Source: Marinobacter sediminum | Lineage (GTDB): Bacteria; Pseudomonadota; Gammaproteobacteria; Pseudomonadales; Oleiphilaceae | Assembly (NCBI RefSeq): GCF_016820575.1 | Contig: NZ_JAEMQH010000001.1 | Location: 62,001-126,000 of the forward strand | Direction: 5' to 3' | Length of the DNA: 64,000 nucleotides | Shown: in pieces, positions 35,762-43,697 of the stretch | Numbering within the stretch: position 1 is the stretch's first letter | Layout of the letters: every line of letters begins with the position of its first letter | Made by a program: the position numbers and the translations under genes | Notes under the pieces: model-generated | What the model was told of the DNA's origin: nothing | What the model saw: the letters and a program-made list of their open reading frames with translations, nothing else | Database searches by the model: none

Positions 35762-36559
35762 CTACCGACTCTCGGCCAGGAACCGGCGACTCAGGGCCGC
35801 AAAGGTATCGGCCTTCTCGGCGTGCAGCCAATGCCCGGCATCCTGAATGACGCGCAACTCCGCGGCCGGAAACAGACGCTCGATCTGCTCCCGGTGCTTC
35901 TCCTGGATGTACGCGGATTCGGCACCTTTCAGGAACAGCACCGGCCCCTCATAGGGTCCATCGCCTTCCGGAGCCATGGCGAGATTGCCATAACAGGCAT
36001 CAATGACCGGCAGGTTCAGGCGCCAGCGGAAGACGGCGCCGCCCTCTTCCTGCTCCTCCCGCGGTACCCGTTCAAGATTCTTCAGCAGGAATTGGCGGAC
36101 GGAAGGTATCTCGACAAACTCAGCCAGAAACTTGTCGGCATCCTGACGGGTACGCGCGCTCTGCAGATCAAGGCTGGTGAGACCTTCCAGTATGGCATCG
36201 TGGCGGGGCTTGTAACTGACCGGAGCAATATCGGCGACCACGATTTTCTCGACCCGGTGCGGGGCCTGCAAGGCCACCTGCATGGCGACCTTGCCGCCCA
36301 TGGAATGGCCCAGGATGCGAGCCTTGTCGATGCCCTGCCGGTCCAGATAAGCAATCACATCCTCGGCCATGGCGGGGTAGTCCATGGTATCGCTGTGGGG
36401 TGAATTGCCGTGATTACGCTGATCCAGGGCGTGGACTTGCCATTCATCCTGCAACCGGCGGGCAATGCCACCGAGATTCTCCAGCGACCCAAACAGGCCA
36501 TGCAACAGGATCAGCGGCGCACCTTCGCCAGTAATACGGTGGTTCAGCTCGACACTCAT
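35762..36559 (-). CDS. ybfF: YbfF-like alpha/beta hydrolase (esterase)
   Basis: The 265-residue serine hydrolase has the oxyanion strand LILLHGLFGSLENLGGIAR, nucleophile S86 in LGHSMGGKVAM and a C-terminal catalytic His in DAGHWLHAEKAD. The DQRNHGNSPHSD loop is characteristic of YbfF. Members hydrolyse small acyl esters and acyl-CoAs. It is the last leftward gene before a bidirectional terminator at 36675-36703. Confidence 0.9.
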   Translation of the reverse strand: MSVELNHRITGEGAPLILLHGLFGSLENLGGIARRLQDEWQVHALDQRNHGNSPHSDTMDYPAMAEDVIAYLDRQGIDKARILGHSMGGKVAMQVALQAPHRVEKIVVADIAPVSYKPRHDAILEGLTSLDLQSARTRQDADKFLAEFVEIPSVRQFLLKNLERVPREEQEEGGAVFRWRLNLPVIDACYGNLAMAPEGDGPYEGPVLFLKGAESAYIQEKHREQIERLFPAAELRVIQDAGHWLHAEKADTFAALSRRFLAESR

Positions 36560-36674
36560 GGGTAGACGATCTCCGGTTTAGCGGGTGTTTCGGTCCGATT
36601 ACATTACCACCGCCAGTGCAGCGAGCAAATTCTGCCTGGCCGTGACCGTCCTTTGGGCAAGAAAACACAGGCAC

Positions 36675-36703
36675 AAAAAAGCCGGGCCAAGGCCCGGCTT
36701 TTT
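36675..36703. terminator. Bidirectional terminator after the 30-residue peptide gene
   Basis: AAAAAAGCCGGGCC-AA-GGCCCGGCTTTTT is a perfect nine-pair GC stem flanked by A6 and T5. On the minus strand it ends the peptide gene transcript 27 bases after its stop codon and insulates the hydrolase gene downstream. Confidence 0.93.
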
Positions 36704-36729
36704 CAGTCGTCGGCGTTACGCCGGAGGAC

Positions 36730-36822
36730 TCAGCAATAGAAGATGCTGTTCAAGTACTCGGCGAGCGCCATAACGTTCGTCCGTTCAATCTCATTGTGCG
36801 GTACAAAAATTTCCTGTTCCAT
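36730..36822 (-). CDS. 30-residue peptide of unknown function, divergent from an AraC regulator
   Basis: The reading frame starts at an ATG at 36822, preceded by AGGAGGAG five bases upstream, the best ribosome binding site in the window, and ends at TGA 36730. The peptide begins MEQEIFVPHNEIERT and ends LAEYLNSIFYC. The last twenty residues can form an amphipathic helix (V17, L20, L24, I27 and F28 on one face). The final residue is cysteine. A bidirectional terminator follows within 30 bases, so it is a complete single-gene unit. It is not PqqA: the Glu-x3-Tyr cross-link pattern is missing and no pqq genes are near. I do not recognise the family. Context suggests a signal or regulator peptide acting with the adjacent AraC-family gene. 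Confidence 0.65.
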   Translation of the reverse strand: MEQEIFVPHNEIERTNVMALAEYLNSIFYC

Positions 36823-36973
36823 ATAACTCCTCCTGAAAACACCGTTCCATTGCATAAACCTGATGACTTAATGCTATCGTTGTTGCCATGACAAACCGTT
36901 GACAGGCGGTCTCATTCGCTTGACATTTTGTATCAACCCCAGATGAAACTTTGTTAACCATCGGGAATACGCC
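36823..36973. promoter_or_regulatory. Divergent promoter region between peptide gene and araC-type gene
   Basis: Two TTGACA hexamers at 36899-36904 and 36920-36925 are direct repeats 21 bases apart (two helical turns), the spacing of AraC half-sites in araI1/araI2. They may be operator half-sites or simply -35 elements for the rightward gene. No convincing sigma-70 promoter is visible for the peptide gene, consistent with activator control. Confidence 0.4.
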
Positions 36974-38056
36974 TTGATCTCTGCTGCACCAGATAACAAC
37001 CACACGCCCCTGGTAGCCGCCTCCAGCACGTTGGCTCTGGTGCATTACCTCCAGAGCCAGGGCCTGTTGGACCCGGCCCGGGTGCAACAGATCATCGGCA
37101 TGGATTTGCAGGCTTTGGCCGATCCGGATTTGCGAATACCGGCGCCGGTTCACTACCGCCTGTGGGACTACGCCGAGCAGGTAACCGGCGATCCAGCCGT
37201 GGGTCTGCACGCCGGCCGGGTGGTCGATCCGGAGCGCATGGGGCTGGTGGGCCACGTGTTCTTTAACTGCGACACCCTGGGTGAAGCAGTGACCCAGTAT
37301 GTCCGCCTGCATCGGTTGATCAACGAATCGGTGACCCTGAGTTTTGAGCAGACCGGCGAAGAAGCCATCCTGACCTGGCAACCGGATGCCCCCAACCATT
37401 ACTCCCGGCAAGACATGGACCGAACCCTGGCAGCGGCACTGAGCCGGACCCGGCACTTCATCCATCCAGAGATTCACGCCGAGTGGGTCGAGATCGCCCA
37501 CGCGCGCCCCAGCTATGCCGGCGAATACGAAACCCTGTTGGGAGGCCCAGTGGCGTTTGACTGCGCCTCTACCCGACTGGCCTTTGACAGCCGCCATCTC
37601 AGTCATGCGATCCCCCGCCGCAATCCCTACGTATATTCCGCGGTGCTGAAGCAGGTGAACTCGGTGTTGGCACGGCTGCAGCCGAGACGCTCATTCGGCC
37701 GCAAGATCCGACGCTTGATTTCCAAGCAGATGGCCACGGAGAGGATTGATGCCGACAGCCTGGCGCGGCAGTGTCACATGAGCCGCCAGACCCTGTATCG
37801 AAAACTGAAGCGGGAAGGGCTCAGCTTCCACGATCTGGTGGAGCAAGTTCGCAAGGACAAAGCTCTACGCTATGTCGCAGCAGATCACTACGCCCTGGGC
37901 GAGATCGCCTTCCTGTTGGGATTTTCGGAGCTCAGCGCCTTTAGCCGTGCGTTCAAACGCTGGACCGGCACGGCGCCGGCCCAGTACCGCGCCAATCAGC
38001 TGGCCCGCACCCACCCGCCATCCGGGGCCTCGCCCCCTTCGAACGCACCTAAGTGA
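36974..38056 (+). CDS. AraC-family transcriptional regulator with arabinose-binding-like N-terminal domain
   Basis: The 360-residue regulator has an N-terminal ligand/dimer domain of the Arabinose_bd type found in OruR, VqsM and related pseudomonad regulators (LVHYLQSQGLLDPARVQQI, later LWDYAEQVTGDPAVGLHAG). Two C-terminal helix-turn-helix motifs follow (DSLARQCHMSRQTLYRKLKREG and LGEIAFLLGFSELSAFSRAFKRWTG). The start is TTG at 36974; no ATG precedes residue 42. It is divergent from the 30-residue peptide gene and overlaps the cardiolipin synthase start by four bases. The ligand is unknown. Confidence 0.9.
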   Translation: MISAAPDNNHTPLVAASSTLALVHYLQSQGLLDPARVQQIIGMDLQALADPDLRIPAPVHYRLWDYAEQVTGDPAVGLHAGRVVDPERMGLVGHVFFNCDTLGEAVTQYVRLHRLINESVTLSFEQTGEEAILTWQPDAPNHYSRQDMDRTLAAALSRTRHFIHPEIHAEWVEIAHARPSYAGEYETLLGGPVAFDCASTRLAFDSRHLSHAIPRRNPYVYSAVLKQVNSVLARLQPRRSFGRKIRRLISKQMATERIDADSLARQCHMSRQTLYRKLKREGLSFHDLVEQVRKDKALRYVAADHYALGEIAFLLGFSELSAFSRAFKRWTGTAPAQYRANQLARTHPPSGASPPSNAPK

Positions 38057-39489
38057 TTATGGAAAATTTCTCTCTGGTGGCAGTGGCGGTTGGCCTGCTT
38101 TACCTGGCCGCCCTGGCCTGCATCTACCGGATTCTGCTGACCTATCGCACCACCCAGGGCGCCATCGCCTGGATCATCGGCCTGCTCGGTTTGCCCTACG
38201 TGGCGGTGCCGCTGTTTGCCCTGTTCGGGCGCTATCGTTTCGGAGGTTACGTCCGTGCCCGGCGCATGGGGAACCGGGGCCTGACCAACCTGCTGAACCG
38301 GTTTGAACGCCAGACCACTTCCATCGCAGCGCCGGCCGACCAATACTTTACCGACGAACTCCAGGTACTGTGCAAACTGGGCCGCCAGCCCTTTACCGAA
38401 GGCAATCGCTGCACCCTGCTTCGAGACGGCGAGGCCACCTTCGAAGCCTTGTTCGAGGCCATGGAGAACGCCACCCGCTATATCCTGATGGAGTTCTACA
38501 TTGTCCGTTCGGACCGGGTTGGCCGCCGCATAAAGTCTATTCTGGAGCGCAAGCTGGCCCAGGGCGTGGAGGTCTGTTTCCTGTATGACAACATCGGCAG
38601 CGTCGGGTTATCGAAAACCTACCTGAAACAGCTTACGGCCGCCGGTGCCCGGGTCGCCTCCTTTGGCGCTGGCAACGTCCGCCGGCGCCGGTTCCAGATT
38701 AACTTCCGCAACCATCGCAAGCTGCTGGTCTGCGATGGCACCATCGGCTTTGTCGGCGGCATCAATCTGGGCGACGAATACCTGGGCACCGCCATGGACC
38801 AGGAGCCCTGGCGGGATACTCATTGCCGCATCGAAGGCCCGGCGGTGACCGGGCTGCAGCTGACCTGGCTGGAGGACTGGAATTGGGCCAGTGACGAGTG
38901 CCCGAACCTGGATTGGGAGCCGCAGAACAACACCGCCGGTGAGGATCGGGTACTGGTGCTGCCAACCGGACCGGCGGATGACTGGGAAACCTGCACCCTG
39001 TTCTTCCTGAACTGTATCAACAATGCCCGCAATCGCCTATGGATCTGCTCGCCCTACTTCGTGCCCGACTTCCAGATCATGAACGCGCTGCAGCTGGCGG
39101 CCCTTCGCGGGGTCGATGTGCGCATCATGATTCCGGAGAAATCCGACAGCAAGCTGATTGGCCTGGCGGCGTACTCGTACCTGGTGCAGGCCTGTAAAAG
39201 CGGTGTTGGCATCTACCGCTATCAGCCGGGCTTCATGCATCAGAAAGTGATTCTGGTGGATGACCGTTACGCCGCGGTGGGCACGGCCAACCTCGACAAC
39301 CGGTCAATGCGACTGAACTTTGAAATCACTGCCGTCACCACTGCGCCGCATTTCATCAACAGCGTTGAGTCCATGCTCGAGGACGACCTGGACAACTGCC
39401 GGCTGATGACCGAGCACGACTACAAGGACAGGTCCATCCTGTTCCGGTTGGCCTGCCGTGCCATCCGCCTGCTCGCGCCACTGCTTTGA
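38053..39489 (+). CDS. cls: Cardiolipin synthase (ClsA type)
   Basis: The 478-residue phospholipase D-superfamily enzyme joins two phosphatidylglycerols into cardiolipin. Two N-terminal membrane helices (LVAVAVGLLYLAALACI and AIAWIIGLLGLPYVAVPLFALFG) are followed by two HKD motifs: H221 in NHRKLLVCDG and H396 in HQKVILVDDRYAAVGTANLD. Both are complete. Initiation at GTG 38053 (overlapping the araC-type stop as GTGA) or at ATG 38059 cannot be separated. Cotranslation with an AraC-type regulator is unusual for cls. Confidence 0.95.
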   Translation: MIMENFSLVAVAVGLLYLAALACIYRILLTYRTTQGAIAWIIGLLGLPYVAVPLFALFGRYRFGGYVRARRMGNRGLTNLLNRFERQTTSIAAPADQYFTDELQVLCKLGRQPFTEGNRCTLLRDGEATFEALFEAMENATRYILMEFYIVRSDRVGRRIKSILERKLAQGVEVCFLYDNIGSVGLSKTYLKQLTAAGARVASFGAGNVRRRRFQINFRNHRKLLVCDGTIGFVGGINLGDEYLGTAMDQEPWRDTHCRIEGPAVTGLQLTWLEDWNWASDECPNLDWEPQNNTAGEDRVLVLPTGPADDWETCTLFFLNCINNARNRLWICSPYFVPDFQIMNALQLAALRGVDVRIMIPEKSDSKLIGLAAYSYLVQACKSGVGIYRYQPGFMHQKVILVDDRYAAVGTANLDNRSMRLNFEITAVTTAPHFINSVESMLEDDLDNCRLMTEHDYKDRSILFRLACRAIRLLAPLL

Positions 39490-39581
39490 TTCCAGCTGCG
39501 AGCAAGGTACTGGTTTCTTCCAGCTCGATTATGCGACTATTCCCAGACCTATCAGCCCGTATGCAGTAGCGACACCACACC

Positions 39582-40259
39582 ATGAATGCGTTCCGCCCCA
39601 GAGAAACCCTGACCGAACAGGTCGCCCGCCACATTGAGAACCTGATTGCCTTCGGCCAGCTACGTTCTGGCGAACGCATTTACGAAGGTGCCATGGCCAA
39701 AGATATGGACGTCAGCCACGGCTCCATCCGCGAGGGCCTGCTGTTGCTGGAGAAACGCCACCTGGTGCGGAACGTGCCGCGCAAGGGCGCCTTCGTGACC
39801 ACCCTGGACGAGTATTTTGTCCGCAGCCTTTACGAGACACTCGAACTCTACCTGACCCACACCGGCCGAAAATTAGTCCAGCAGTGGCAGCCGGCCGACA
39901 TGGAACGGCTGGAGTCGCTCTATGCTCAAATGAAATCCTGCTTTGAGACCAGCGACCTCATGGCGTTTCTCGAACTGGGTATCGAGTACACCAAGGCCTC
40001 GCTGGTGTACGCGGACAACTACTTTATCGTGGCCGCCATCGACGATCTCTGGCCCTCGGCCAAGCGTTGCGCTTTCGTAGCCTTCCAACGCGGTGGCAGC
40101 CATGTCTTCGAGGACAACCTGGCGCACATGCAGGGATCCATTCAGGCGATCAAAGACCGGGATGAGGAGCGCCTGACGGCGATCCTGCACCGCTACGCCA
40201 TGCAGCAATGCCAGCAGGTGCTGGACGCCATCGCCGTGATCGAAAAGCAGGACGACTAG
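39582..40259 (+). CDS. GntR-family transcriptional regulator
   Basis: The 225-residue protein has an N-terminal winged helix (LTEQVARHIENLIAFGQLRSGERIYEGAMAKDMDVSHGSIREGLLLLEK) and a C-terminal all-helical effector domain like FCD/FadR types (SLYETLELYLTHTGRKLVQQW). I do not see a clear set of the FCD metal histidines. No ribosome binding site is obvious upstream of the ATG. Target and ligand unknown; the nearest genes are cls and the patatin gene. Confidence 0.88.
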   Translation: MNAFRPRETLTEQVARHIENLIAFGQLRSGERIYEGAMAKDMDVSHGSIREGLLLLEKRHLVRNVPRKGAFVTTLDEYFVRSLYETLELYLTHTGRKLVQQWQPADMERLESLYAQMKSCFETSDLMAFLELGIEYTKASLVYADNYFIVAAIDDLWPSAKRCAFVAFQRGGSHVFEDNLAHMQGSIQAIKDRDEERLTAILHRYAMQQCQQVLDAIAVIEKQDD

Positions 40260-40266
40260 CGGGAGA

Positions 40267-42462
40267 TCAATAGAACAGCTGGGTGAACGAGAAACCGATG
40301 TTCAGGTAGGCGGCCCAGTCGTCCCGGTTGTTGTAGGCGGTGGCAAACTGCACAGGACCCAGGAAGGTATCCACGCCGGCAAACACGCTGTAGGAACGCA
40401 CCGTGTTACTCCAGCTGGCCTGATCAAACGATTCCCAGGCGTTACCCGCCTCAATACCGGCACCGGCAAACCAGGGCAGCCACGGCCCGCCAAATGCCTG
40501 ACTGGCATAGAGTGCACCCAGCAGGGCGTTATCGCCGGTAATCTCACCCGGCGCGTACGCCGACAGCCGGCGGAAACCACCCAGGCGCACCGCGTTCTCG
40601 ATACCAGGTTCACCGGCAGTTACGGCCTCGGCAAACAGCAAGCCGGTCATATTGAAGCCTTTCCAGCTATCGGTGCCCAGCAGCATGCCGGTGACCGAAT
40701 CAAACTGGCGGTCTGAGCCCAGATCCTCGCGTTCCACCCGGCCCCGAATACCGGCGAAGGCGCCGTGGCGGGGGAAGAAGGTGTCGTCCAGGGAATCATG
40801 CACCAGCTGCAGGCTGATACCGCCCCTATGCACGGTATCGTCGCGCACGATCGGCTGGCCGATCTGTTCATCCACGGTGGCAAAACCACGGACGTAGGTC
40901 AGGCGGACTTCTGCGTTACCCCCCAACTCCATACCCAGAGCCAGGTCCAGATCCCGGTAAGTGACATCTACTTCGCTGACCGGGCGGGTACCACCGTCAT
41001 AGATACCCAGAGTGTCACGACTGTATTCGCCACCAAGCACCAGGAAACGTTGGTAGCCATAATCGAGTGGTTGATACCACTGGGTTCGCACCCAGGGATC
41101 GGTGCCGAGCTGAACCCCGGTCTGCCATTCCGCACCCAGATCATTAAGCTCGGTCATCCTCAGGCCGGTGGCGATATTGAAACGGGTCTCACCGTCGAAG
41201 TTATCCTCGTACCCCAGGCCAAACGACAGGTAGTTCGGCCCCCAGCTTTTCTCCTTTACCCGCACCGTCAACACGGTGCCATCCGGACTCGGTTCCAAGG
41301 CGTAGGACACAGTTTCGTAATAGCCCAGACCATAAATGCGCTTGAGATCCGCCTCCAATGCCTCCACGTCGAGGGGCTCACCAGCCTTTTGTTGAATTCG
41401 CTCCCGCAGAAATTCAGGGGCCAGGCCCCCGCCCTGCTCAATTCGGATACGGGCAATCGGCCCAGCCTGGTAGGGTGTGAAGGCCACCTGCTCCTTGTAG
41501 CCGGCCCACTCCGTAGGCGGCACCATCAACGGCCTTAACTCCACAGCCTTGTCCCTGGCAGCGGTAGCACCCAGTTCGAACAGCATCGGCGCGTTGTAGA
41601 AATCTGCCGAACTGACACCCACAAGGTCGGGCCGGATAATGATGTCCTGATCGCTCAGCAGATCCAGCTGCTGCTCGGTATTACGGCGGGTCATGATGGT
41701 GGTCAGCTGGCCCACCACAGAGAAGGCTTCGTTCAGTTTTTCGGCATCCAGCAGCGGGTCGGTGATATCGACGGCAATGATCACGTCTGCGCCCATGTCC
41801 CGGGCGACGCTGACCGGCAGGTTATTAGCCACACCACCGTCCACCAACAGCCGGCCATTGCGGTTCACAGGAGCGTAAACACCGGGGATACTCATGCTGG
41901 CGCGGACAGCTTCGGCCAGATTGCCATCGCCCATCACCACTTGTTCGCCGGATTCCAGATCGGTGGCCACCGCCCGGAATGGGATCGCCAGACGATCAAA
42001 GTCCTCCACCAGCGCGGCGTTGCGAGTCAACTCGTTGAGAATGAAACCAAGATTCTGACCGGCAATGATGCCGCCCCCGACGTACAGGCCATCGGCCCGG
42101 ACCCCAATGCCTGGAGTAACGGGCAGTCGTACCTCATCTTGTTTGCGCCGGATTGGCTTGAAGACCCGGCCGGGATCGTCCTGGAAGCTGGACAACCAGT
42201 CCATCTCAATGAACCGGCGTTCGATGTCCTCCACCGGCATCCCTGATGCGTAAAGGGCGCCCACTGCAGAGCCAGCACTGGTGCCCACCACCAGGTCCAC
42301 GGGAATGTTCATTTCCTCCAGCACCCGCAGCACCCCGACATGAGCCATGCCTTTTGCACCGCCACCACTCAGTACCAGCCCTACCTTTGGCCGCTCGGCC
42401 GCAAACAGGGGCGCCGCCACAACAGCGATGGCCAGGACCGCAACCTTCAAACCAAGTTTCAT
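40267..42462 (-). CDS. Patatin-like phospholipase with outer membrane barrel (type Vd autotransporter, PlpD-like)
   Basis: The 731-residue precursor has a signal peptide (MKLGLKVAVLAIAVVAAPLFAA). A patatin lipase domain follows (residues 25-300) with oxyanion loop SGGGAKG 32-38, nucleophile S62 in VGTSAGS and catalytic D208 in VDGGVANNL. A POTRA-like domain (about 315-400, ALEADLKRIYGLGYYETVSYALE) and a 16-strand-like barrel complete it, with an aromatic C-terminus (SFTQLFY). This is the PlpD/type Vd architecture: the lipase is exported through its own barrel. Only the ATG at 42462 gives a signal peptide. The next upstream gene, 19 bases away, is probably in the same operon. Confidence 0.92.
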   Translation of the reverse strand: MKLGLKVAVLAIAVVAAPLFAAERPKVGLVLSGGGAKGMAHVGVLRVLEEMNIPVDLVVGTSAGSAVGALYASGMPVEDIERRFIEMDWLSSFQDDPGRVFKPIRRKQDEVRLPVTPGIGVRADGLYVGGGIIAGQNLGFILNELTRNAALVEDFDRLAIPFRAVATDLESGEQVVMGDGNLAEAVRASMSIPGVYAPVNRNGRLLVDGGVANNLPVSVARDMGADVIIAVDITDPLLDAEKLNEAFSVVGQLTTIMTRRNTEQQLDLLSDQDIIIRPDLVGVSSADFYNAPMLFELGATAARDKAVELRPLMVPPTEWAGYKEQVAFTPYQAGPIARIRIEQGGGLAPEFLRERIQQKAGEPLDVEALEADLKRIYGLGYYETVSYALEPSPDGTVLTVRVKEKSWGPNYLSFGLGYEDNFDGETRFNIATGLRMTELNDLGAEWQTGVQLGTDPWVRTQWYQPLDYGYQRFLVLGGEYSRDTLGIYDGGTRPVSEVDVTYRDLDLALGMELGGNAEVRLTYVRGFATVDEQIGQPIVRDDTVHRGGISLQLVHDSLDDTFFPRHGAFAGIRGRVEREDLGSDRQFDSVTGMLLGTDSWKGFNMTGLLFAEAVTAGEPGIENAVRLGGFRRLSAYAPGEITGDNALLGALYASQAFGGPWLPWFAGAGIEAGNAWESFDQASWSNTVRSYSVFAGVDTFLGPVQFATAYNNRDDWAAYLNIGFSFTQLFY

Positions 42463-42481
42463 GGCCAGCAGTACTCTCGAA

Positions 42482-43105
42482 TCAGGCACCGTGGGTGGGC
42501 TTGTCGGATGCGTCTTCGTCGACCAACGACAGGTGTGACACATCCGGCACCACCGGCGGTGGCAATTCACGCTCCACACCCAGATCGGTGCCGGCGGGCG
42601 CCAGCGTCCAGTCTTCAAGGTGCTGAAACATCGGCGGCTCCACCTCGGTATGCTCCATCAACGTGACACCCACCGGGTCCAGGCTCAGACCCGAGCCGGA
42701 CAGAATGTCGTCCACCTTCTCACCGGCCACCGGCAAGCGTTCCCCGGGCTCTGGGTCAAGCACCTTGCCGGTTGCCGCTGACGGCGCTGACGGCGGCGTT
42801 TCAGTGCCCGCCGGCTTGGCCGCACTCGAAGCCACGGGCTTCGGTGTGGCAGCGGGGGCCGGACGCGATGGTTCCCGCGCGCCAGCCATGGGCTGAACAT
42901 AGGCAATCATGCCGTGCTTTTTCAGCACCGCACGGTACTTCTCAGCCTGAACCTCTTCCAGCTTGTTGCGGATCACCACCGGCTGGCCACTGAACATCCG
43001 CTCCACCTGCTCGACACTGGCCTTGAACAGGTTGCGCGCATTGGCTCGAGCAGTCTCCGGATCGGTGCCGGGAGCGCATTCTCCTTTAAAGACGAGCTGA
43101 AACAT
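42482..43105 (-). CDS. Hypothetical protein encoded with the patatin autotransporter
   Basis: A 207-residue protein. Residues 1-75 form a compact alpha/beta module (MFQLVFKGECAPGTDPETAR, then MFSGQPVVIRNKLEEVQAEKYRAVLKKHG) resembling short ferredoxin-like domains where two strands flank helices. A Pro/Ala-rich linker follows (80-125). The C-terminal part is acidic and carries a conserved-looking segment (DPVGVTLMEHTEVEPP). No signal peptide, so it is cytoplasmic unless exported unusually. It precedes the patatin gene by 19 bases. Family not recognised. Confidence 0.65.
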   Translation of the reverse strand: MFQLVFKGECAPGTDPETARANARNLFKASVEQVERMFSGQPVVIRNKLEEVQAEKYRAVLKKHGMIAYVQPMAGAREPSRPAPAATPKPVASSAAKPAGTETPPSAPSAATGKVLDPEPGERLPVAGEKVDDILSGSGLSLDPVGVTLMEHTEVEPPMFQHLEDWTLAPAGTDLGVERELPPPVVPDVSHLSLVDEDASDKPTHGA

Positions 43106-43320
43106 GCGAATTCCTCTTATATGACTGTCTTATTCACAGAATAGTTGATAGCTTAGCCGCCGGCTGCCGCCAGGCCGTCTTCCGAACCGCAACAAACGCA
43201 AAAAGTTGAAAAATTAATGCCCTTCATTACGCAAAGTGCCAGCCACTCTGCAATAATCACCTGTAACGAAAGTTTACACTCGGTAACACGAATGCCTGAC
43301 TGCCACGGGGAGCACCCGTC

Positions 43321-43686
43321 ATGAAAACCACTTTTTTGGCCACTGCCATGGCCACAACCCTGCTTGCAGCCACCGGCTCCGCCCATGGCGAAAACCTTGA
43401 TGTCCTGATGAGCCAGGTCTTTCCCCAGGAACAGGCGACGTACATTGGCTACGAGAGCGTGGAGCGTGAAGACATCCCCACCTCTGCGGCTGTCGAACGC
43501 AAATACCTGATTGTTGATTTCCGGTTTGAAGCCGCGCAGCCGCCAGTAGAGCAGCTTCAGGCCAGCGTGCACAAGATATGCATGACCCTGCTGAAAGACC
43601 GCGACCTGATTCGCCAGCTCTCCGATTCCGGTTACGACATGGTCGCCGTTGCCTTCGACCGACGTTCCCAGTTCGACTGCCTGTAA
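43321..43686 (+). CDS. Exported hypothetical protein
   Basis: The 121-residue precursor has a signal peptide (MKTTFLATAMATTLLAATGSAHG) and a small mature domain with two cysteines (ASVHKICMTLL and the penultimate residue of RSQFDCL) that could pair as a disulfide. AGCACCC upstream of ATG is a poor ribosome binding site, but the signal peptide supports this start. It is convergent with the large sensor kinase gene. Function unknown. The opposing frame over the same bases is discounted. Confidence 0.65.
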   Translation: MKTTFLATAMATTLLAATGSAHGENLDVLMSQVFPQEQATYIGYESVEREDIPTSAAVERKYLIVDFRFEAAQPPVEQLQASVHKICMTLLKDRDLIRQLSDSGYDMVAVAFDRRSQFDCL

Positions 43687-43697
43687 GGCTCCCCCGA

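Noticed and set aside
36730..36822. 30-residue peptide as PqqA or another redox-cofactor precursor
   Set aside because: The Glu-x3-Tyr cross-link pattern and the pqq or radical SAM maturation genes are absent.
43153..43572. Minus-strand frame of 139 codons over the secreted 121-residue gene
   Set aside because: The plus-strand frame has a signal peptide and plausible folded domain; this one has neither a start signal nor a recognisable domain.
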